From: JAAYAY01 sp964563135
GTDB taxonomy: Bacteria; Planctomycetota; Planctomycetia; Pirellulales; Thermoguttaceae
DNA length: 64,000 bases
Reading direction: 5' to 3'
Assembly: GCA_964563135.1 (NCBI GenBank)
Contig: CAZLWV010000017.1
Span: 1-64,000 of the forward strand
The translations under genes were made by a program, and so were the position numbers. Below are positions 59,808-64,000 of this stretch, one piece after another (within the stretch, counting starts at the first letter, position 1; every line of letters begins with the position of its first letter). The notes below the pieces were generated by a model that was not told where the DNA came from, searched no databases, and saw only the letters and a program-made list of their open reading frames with translations.

Positions 59808-61634
59808 TCAGGCGGCCAACCGGATCGGCCCGCTGGGCGACTTCAGATCGAACAACCCGAAGATCTCCTTCTGCGTCAGCCCCAGCTTGTTCTGGGGCCG
59901 GTCGGTGCCGGACAGGATTGTCTCGAAGAGTTCCCGTTTCTCTTCCAGGACAAGATTGATGCGCTCCTCGATCGTGTCCGACGCCAGGAACCGGGTGACC
60001 GTGACCGGGCCGGCTGCGCCGATGCGGTGCGCCCGGTTGACCGCCTGGTCCTCGATAGCCGGGTTCCACCAGCGGTCGAACAGAAAGACGTACTCGCAGA
60101 ACTGGAGATTGAGCCCCACTCCCCCCGCTCCGTAACTTATCAGGAGCGCATGTTTTTCGGGCGAGTTGCGGAATTCCTCGATGATCGCGTTGCGTCGCTG
60201 CGGCGGGATCTTGCCATGGTATTCGAGGGGGCCGAACTGTTCCAGCCGCTTCGACAGGCATTGGAGCGTACTGACCCACTGGCTGAAGATCAGCGCCTTG
60301 CGGCCGCTGGCAGCCACCTCCTCCAGGTCGGCTTCAAGACGCTCGAACTTGGCGCTTGCCCCTGTCGCCGGGTCGAAGTTGCAGATCTGCTTCAGTCTCA
60401 GGATCAGCTCGAAGACGTGCTGGATCGTGGCCTCGTCCCCCATCTCGCTCAGCCGCAGGACACCATCGTCTTCGGCCAACCGATAGGTTTCGCGCTGTTC
60501 CGGCAGAAGCTCCACCGCCGCATCGCGGAACATCTTGGGAGGCAGTTCGGTGAGCACCTTGTCCTTGGTCCGCCGGATGATGTAGTCGCTCACGCACTGC
60601 CCCATTGCGCTGGGCTTCATCTCGGATGACAGATGGCCGGGCACCAGGAACTCGAAGATCCCCACCAGGTCCTCGGCGCAGTTCTCGACCGGCGTGCCGG
60701 TCAGGGCCCAATTCCTCGACCGGGCGATCGAACAGGCAATCTGGCTGGTGGTGCTGCGGCGGTTCTTGATCCGCTGCGCCTCATCGAGCACCGCCAGGTC
60801 GAAGCGGAGGGGCCCGCAGCCGCTCGTGTCGGTTCCTTCAAACAGCTCGCGGTCGCGGAGGATCAGCTCGTAATTGGCGATCTTGACCGGTACATCGGCC
60901 AGTTGCCACTGCCAGCGGCGGCGATTGTGGTCCCCTTCGACAATGGCCACCGGGATCTCCGGTGCCCACAGGGTGAACTCCCGCTGCCAGTTCGAAACCA
61001 GCGGTTTCGGGCACACCAGCAGCACCGATCGGATCTCGCCACTTCGAAGCAGCAGCCGAATCGCCGTGATCGCCTGCATCGTCTTGCCCAGCCCCATCTC
61101 GTCGGCAAGGATCGCGGCCTCGCGCACGTAGAGAAACGCGATCCCTTCCATCTGGTAGGGAAAAGGCACAAACGGGAACTCGAGCGACCGCTCTGAAAGC
61201 ACCATCTCCAGCGATGGCTGGAGAAGATACTGCAGGCGATCTTCCAGCTTGATCACATCCTTCGGGGGACGGATTCTCGTCGTGCCGGCAAGTCGCGGAA
61301 TCAGTCCGGCGCCTGCCGCGGCAGAAGACGTGCCTTGCCGCCCTGGGATCGAGACGGCTGCGAATCTGTCGGCCCCGCTACCCTGGCTGCTGAAGACGAA
61401 ACTGCGCACGGGAACCCGCGGCGTCTCGATGGGGATTCGCACCGTCTTGAGCCGTGCTCCCGCCAGCTCGATCGCGGCCACCGGAACAAGCACGTCGCGC
61501 TCCAGAGCGCGGTTCCAGCCGGTCACATGGGCACGAACATCCAGGCCGAGCTGCTGCTGGTGGGTCGATGGCGGCGAGGCGCAGGTCCAGTGATGGCTTC
61601 CGTCGCTGCCGCAGGGAGCAAATTCGTCGGGCAT
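59808..61634 (-). CDS. SNF2-family helicase
   Basis: A 608-residue protein starting at MPDEFAPCGSDGSHHW (ATG 61634), five bases past the stop of its upstream partner. After an N-terminal region of about 160 residues come the SNF2 motifs: YQMEGIAFLYVREAAILADEMGLGKTMQA (I), LLVCPKPLVSNW (Ia), LAVLDEAQRIKN (II), WALTGTPVENCAEDL (III), LIFSQWVSTLQ (IV), SYGAGGVGLNLQ (V) and DRWWNPAIEDQAVNRAHRIG (VI). It should translocate on double-stranded DNA using ATP. The short N-terminus suggests a bacterial RapA-unlike, stand-alone remodeller. Nothing indicates a restriction or defence system around it. Confidence 0.92.
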   Translation of the reverse strand: MPDEFAPCGSDGSHHWTCASPPSTHQQQLGLDVRAHVTGWNRALERDVLVPVAAIELAGARLKTVRIPIETPRVPVRSFVFSSQGSGADRFAAVSIPGRQGTSSAAAGAGLIPRLAGTTRIRPPKDVIKLEDRLQYLLQPSLEMVLSERSLEFPFVPFPYQMEGIAFLYVREAAILADEMGLGKTMQAITAIRLLLRSGEIRSVLLVCPKPLVSNWQREFTLWAPEIPVAIVEGDHNRRRWQWQLADVPVKIANYELILRDRELFEGTDTSGCGPLRFDLAVLDEAQRIKNRRSTTSQIACSIARSRNWALTGTPVENCAEDLVGIFEFLVPGHLSSEMKPSAMGQCVSDYIIRRTKDKVLTELPPKMFRDAAVELLPEQRETYRLAEDDGVLRLSEMGDEATIQHVFELILRLKQICNFDPATGASAKFERLEADLEEVAASGRKALIFSQWVSTLQCLSKRLEQFGPLEYHGKIPPQRRNAIIEEFRNSPEKHALLISYGAGGVGLNLQFCEYVFLFDRWWNPAIEDQAVNRAHRIGAAGPVTVTRFLASDTIEERINLVLEEKRELFETILSGTDRPQNKLGLTQKEIFGLFDLKSPSGPIRLAA

Positions 61635-61639
61635 AGAGT

Positions 61640-62233
61640 CTATTGGCCTCCGCGCCGCGCTTCGTCGATCGCCGCGCGAATGCGATCGAACGGCTCGGAC
61701 AGATCCAAGCTCGCGGCAACGGTTCCGATCTGCTGCACCACCGCATCCTCGGCCCGGCGGTCCGGGTTGCTGCAACGCATGGCCAGCCGCTGCCCCCCCG
61801 CTTCGAAGAAACGGAGATTGGGCTCCGCAGCCTGGGCCCGGTCATACCGCCATGTCCGGCCGTTGTTGTCGGTATCCTGCTCCGTCGCCGGTTGGGCCGC
61901 TGGTTGCCCCCCCCCAACGAGAATCACGGGCAAAGTGACAAACTCACTGACAGCAAGCACCGGCTCACAGTCGGTAAGAACCAGTTCCGTCGGGCTCTTC
62001 CCCTGCTCAAGTAGGGTTCGCCCGATCTGCTCGCCATAGAGATACGGACGAAGCGTCGGCCCGTACAGGATTTCCTGGGCACGATTTGGGCGAATCGGCG
62101 CCGTACAATGAAACTCCAAAGGTCTGCCCGCCCGGTTGAGGACGAGGTATCCCCCAAAAAGCCCGCATTTGCGGTCTTCCACAACCGTAAGGAAACCTAG
62201 CAGGCCTTCCGAACCGGCAACAGACGCTGTCAT
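61640..62233 (-). CDS. Unknown protein encoded with the SNF2 helicase
   Basis: A 197-residue protein starting at MTASVAGSEGLLGFLTVV (ATG 62233). I do not recognise a family. The N-terminal 110 residues look like a compact alpha/beta domain (VEDRKCGLFGGYLVLNRAGRPLEFHCTAPI, then ILYGPTLRPYLYGEQIGRTLLEQ and LVLTDCEPVLAVSEFV). The C-terminal part has a Gln/Thr/Ala-rich linker (QPAAQPATEQDTDNNG), then a charged helix ending in EARRGGQ. It has no signal peptide or TM helix. The five-base spacing to the SNF2 gene strongly suggests co-translation, making it a candidate partner of the helicase. Confidence 0.7.
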   Translation of the reverse strand: MTASVAGSEGLLGFLTVVEDRKCGLFGGYLVLNRAGRPLEFHCTAPIRPNRAQEILYGPTLRPYLYGEQIGRTLLEQGKSPTELVLTDCEPVLAVSEFVTLPVILVGGGQPAAQPATEQDTDNNGRTWRYDRAQAAEPNLRFFEAGGQRLAMRCSNPDRRAEDAVVQQIGTVAASLDLSEPFDRIRAAIDEARRGGQ

Positions 62234-62645
62234 TGATCTTCCTGCCTCTCCCCGTACACCCAAGCTGCGCATCTTCTCAATCAGGGACCGCCGTGATAGT
62301 TCCTCTCGGTAATTCGGGCCGTGACACCCGCGGACTTTAACGCTCGCTCCGCGCCAATCTGTCGGTCGAGCGGCATCTGAGGATTACAGAATCGATGCCT
62401 CTTCGGGCAACTTCCTGCAAGGTGCCGCCAGTTGCCCCACCGCCTGGAAACCGGCCCGTCCCATTCGCGGGTATGGCAGCGTGATCCCAAAATCCGCGCC
62501 GGCACATATCGTCCTTGCGGCCTGTATCGCCTGGGTAATCTGTAAACGCTGCAAGCTGAAGACTTGCACGCATAATGACGAACGTGAGGCTCGACTTTGC
62601 CGCCCGGTCGTGCTTATACTGGAAGTCTGAAAGGAAAAGGCACCT
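62234..62645. other. Intergenic region between divergent genes
   Basis: Holds the promoter for the plus-strand gene at 62646 (see the promoter entry) and the upstream region of the helicase pair. No gene was recognised. Confidence 0.5.
62591..62620 (+). promoter_or_regulatory. Candidate sigma-70-type promoter
   Basis: TCGACT, an 18-base spacer, then TATACT, placed about 26 bases before the start codon at 62646, with AAGGAAAAGG as ribosome binding site between. The -35 match is poor, so this rests mainly on the -10 hexamer and position. Confidence 0.35.
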
Positions 62646-63116
62646 ATGACAGATCATAACCGTCCTCAACCCTCCTTCTTCAGCCAGATTGACGTTTCCC
62701 ACGGCGCGCCCGCTCCGCCGGCTCATTCGGGCGCCGCAATGTTTGCCGAAATGGCCGGACTGCTGCGAGCCATGCTTGCCGCACAAGACCGCCAGAACGA
62801 ATTGCTGGAAGAGCTTGTCAACCAGATGGGTGCCGCTCAGCGTCAACGGGCGGCCGAGCTCGGCCAGTGGAAACAGGCCAATCCGAAGCTCGCCCGCGCC
62901 TGCCGCATGGCCGCAGAATCGCTCAGCAAGATCCAGACTGAATACCTGGAAACACTTACCGGCGAGATCGGCGAGAACTTCGAAACCCTTCGCGATGGCG
63001 AATTCATGCTCAACGAGTTCGTTGATCGATTCGGACCGCGAGTGGCCCACCTCAACGGTTTGCTCCAGGTGCTGTCGCAACTGAGTGCCACCCCCGATTC
63101 GTCGCACGTCCACTGA
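62646..63116 (+). CDS. Small helical protein, unknown
   Basis: A 156-residue protein with a good start (AAGGAAAAGG five bases before ATG). After a Pro-rich N-terminus of 30 residues it is almost wholly helical, with heptad-like stretches: MFAEMAGLLRAMLAAQDRQNEL, ELVNQMGAAQRQRAAELGQW, SLSKIQTEYLETLTGEIGEN and MLNEFVDRFGPRVAHLNGLLQVL. It has no signal, TM helix, catalytic motif or family that I recognise. A coiled-coil or four-helix assembly is likely. It is transcribed alone. Confidence 0.7.
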   Translation: MTDHNRPQPSFFSQIDVSHGAPAPPAHSGAAMFAEMAGLLRAMLAAQDRQNELLEELVNQMGAAQRQRAAELGQWKQANPKLARACRMAAESLSKIQTEYLETLTGEIGENFETLRDGEFMLNEFVDRFGPRVAHLNGLLQVLSQLSATPDSSHVH

Positions 63117-63384
63117 CGCCTGCCGGGCGGAGCCAGCGTTGTCTCGGGCGGTGCAGGGGACCGCTTAATCCACTGCGACAACCGCCGACAAGTCCTCCCG
63201 CACCGGGTGGCCGGCTGCAGCAACCGAAGTTCGGGGTTGGCTTCTGGAGCCCCCGGCAAACCGGGATCCCCTCGCGGCCCTGTTCGGCACGATCACGGCA
63301 GTTGCCGATCTGGCCCGCTCATGCCCCTCGACTTCGCCCTGTCGAGTTCTAAAATTGGAGAATGACCAGGCAGCAGGTTCTCCC

Positions 63385-64000
63385 ATGCGATACCCACCCC
63401 ACAGCCACCTTCTCCACTGGATTGCGGTCCTGCTGAGCCTCGCCGGCCTGGCGCGGGCCGAAGCAGCGGAAGGTCCTGCCGGTTGGCCCCTGTTTCGCGG
63501 CGACCCCCTGGCAACGGGCGTTGCCAGGACCGAGCTGCCCGAGAGCCCCGAAGTCGTCTGGACCTTCAAGATCGAAGAAGGGGGATTCGAGTCGACGGCC
63601 GCGATCGTCAACGACCGCGTCTTCATCGGTGCCACCGACGGCAGCCTCTATTGCCTCGAGTTCCAGTCGGGAAAGAAACGCTGGGCATTCTCCACGGAAT
63701 TGGGGTTCACCGCCTCGCCGTCGATCCAGGAAGGGCTGATCTACGTCGGCGACGTTGACGGACGTTTCCACTGTGTGTCGGCTGAGGATGGCAGCCAGCG
63801 CTGGCACTTCGATTCCGAGGCGGAGGTCAATTCCAGCGCCAATTTCTATCAGGACAAGGTGCTGTTCGGTTCCCAGGATGGGAGACTCTATTGCCTCAAG
63901 CGGGATTCGGGCGAACTGGCCTGGAAGTACGAGAGCCAGGACCAGATCCGCTGCTTTCCCACGATCGTCGAGAACCGTGCCTTTGTGGCCGGGTGCGACG
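63385..64000 (+). CDS. Exported PQQ-binding-like beta-propeller protein, 3' end missing
   Basis: The frame runs off the right edge; about 205 codons are visible. ATG at 63385 begins a signal peptide (LHWIAVLLSLAGLARAEAA). The mature protein opens with WPLFRGDPLATGVARTELP, the classic start of planctomycete PQQ-like propellers. Repeated blades follow of the form FIGATDGSLYCLEFQSGKKRW, YVGDVDGRFHCVSAEDGSQRW and LFGSQDGRLYCLKRDSGELAW. BamB and PQQ dehydrogenases share this fold; without the C-terminus an enzymatic role cannot be judged, and BamB-like or scaffold roles are equally possible. Confidence 0.9.
   Translation, partial: MRYPPHSHLLHWIAVLLSLAGLARAEAAEGPAGWPLFRGDPLATGVARTELPESPEVVWTFKIEEGGFESTAAIVNDRVFIGATDGSLYCLEFQSGKKRWAFSTELGFTASPSIQEGLIYVGDVDGRFHCVSAEDGSQRWHFDSEAEVNSSANFYQDKVLFGSQDGRLYCLKRDSGELAWKYESQDQIRCFPTIVENRAFVAGCD

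Noticed and set aside
59808..62233. SNF2 helicase and small partner as a defence system
   Set aside because: No nuclease, methylase, phospholipase or sensor gene adjoins, and the neighbours are an AraC-type regulator and an unrelated small gene.

Overview
The window looks like a high-GC planctomycete chromosome, probably a member of the Pirellulales. This is inferred from gene content, not from a marker gene. The supporting content is: several Tat-exported proteins (Gfo/Idh/MocA, BNR/sialidase-like, FAD-dependent oxidoreductase), a DUF1080 protein, a DUF1573 protein, a giant surface protein with the EQRTLLS (LEPR-XLL type) N-terminal signature, a tricorn protease, a NamZ-type DUF1343 protein, a PQQ-like beta-propeller protein, and many PAS kinases and HDOD proteins. 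No rRNA, tRNA or CRISPR array was seen. A run of ten N at 32113-32122 marks a scaffold gap.

Layout. 1-10352 is a minus-strand block of mostly exported carbohydrate or cell-surface proteins: an F5/8-type protein, a DUF5696-like hydrolase, an SGNH hydrolase, a nitroreductase, a lipoprotein, a sialidase-like protein and a Gfo/Idh/MocA protein. 10353-15257 is a more broken stretch. It holds two truncated genes (an alpha/beta hydrolase tail and a membrane glycosyltransferase tail), a cupin, a second Gfo/Idh/MocA protein and a deoxyhypusine-synthase-like gene. 15258-20021 holds a large tandem-repeat surface protein, a DUF1573 protein and a small CxxCH protein. 20161-26603 holds two methyl-accepting chemotaxis proteins whose signalling halves are almost base-for-base identical. 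27011-30018 holds a FAD oxidoreductase coupled to a NapH/NapG-like polyferredoxin, followed by a PII protein. 30412-35045 holds a C69 dipeptidase, the scaffold gap, a Ski2-like helicase and a PilZ-like protein. 35465-47816 holds a sensor kinase, a zinc-ribbon/cyclase-fold membrane protein, HDOD, DUF1080, Uma2, tricorn, DUF1343 and DJ-1/PfpI genes.

48284-58140 is the most striking gene cluster: seven minus-strand genes that overlap or nearly touch. In transcription order they are HDOD, PAS kinase, REC-HD-GYP, REC-HDOD, REC-degenerate HD-GYP, multi-PAS kinase and a lone REC. It reads as one translationally coupled phosphorelay operon combining cyclic-di-GMP-type and HDOD outputs. After it come a XylR-like AraC regulator, a SNF2 helicase with a small unknown partner, a small unknown gene and the start of a PQQ-propeller gene.

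Between the genes lie three families of short (about 100-130 bp) palindromic, MITE/REP-like elements, each present twice. Five of the six copies sit just upstream of the start codons of genes for exported proteins. A fourth, more divergent repeat overlaps the start of the C69 dipeptidase gene. Coordinates of starts were refined by Shine-Dalgarno sequences and signal peptides where possible. All family assignments are from motif recognition by eye, without database searches.
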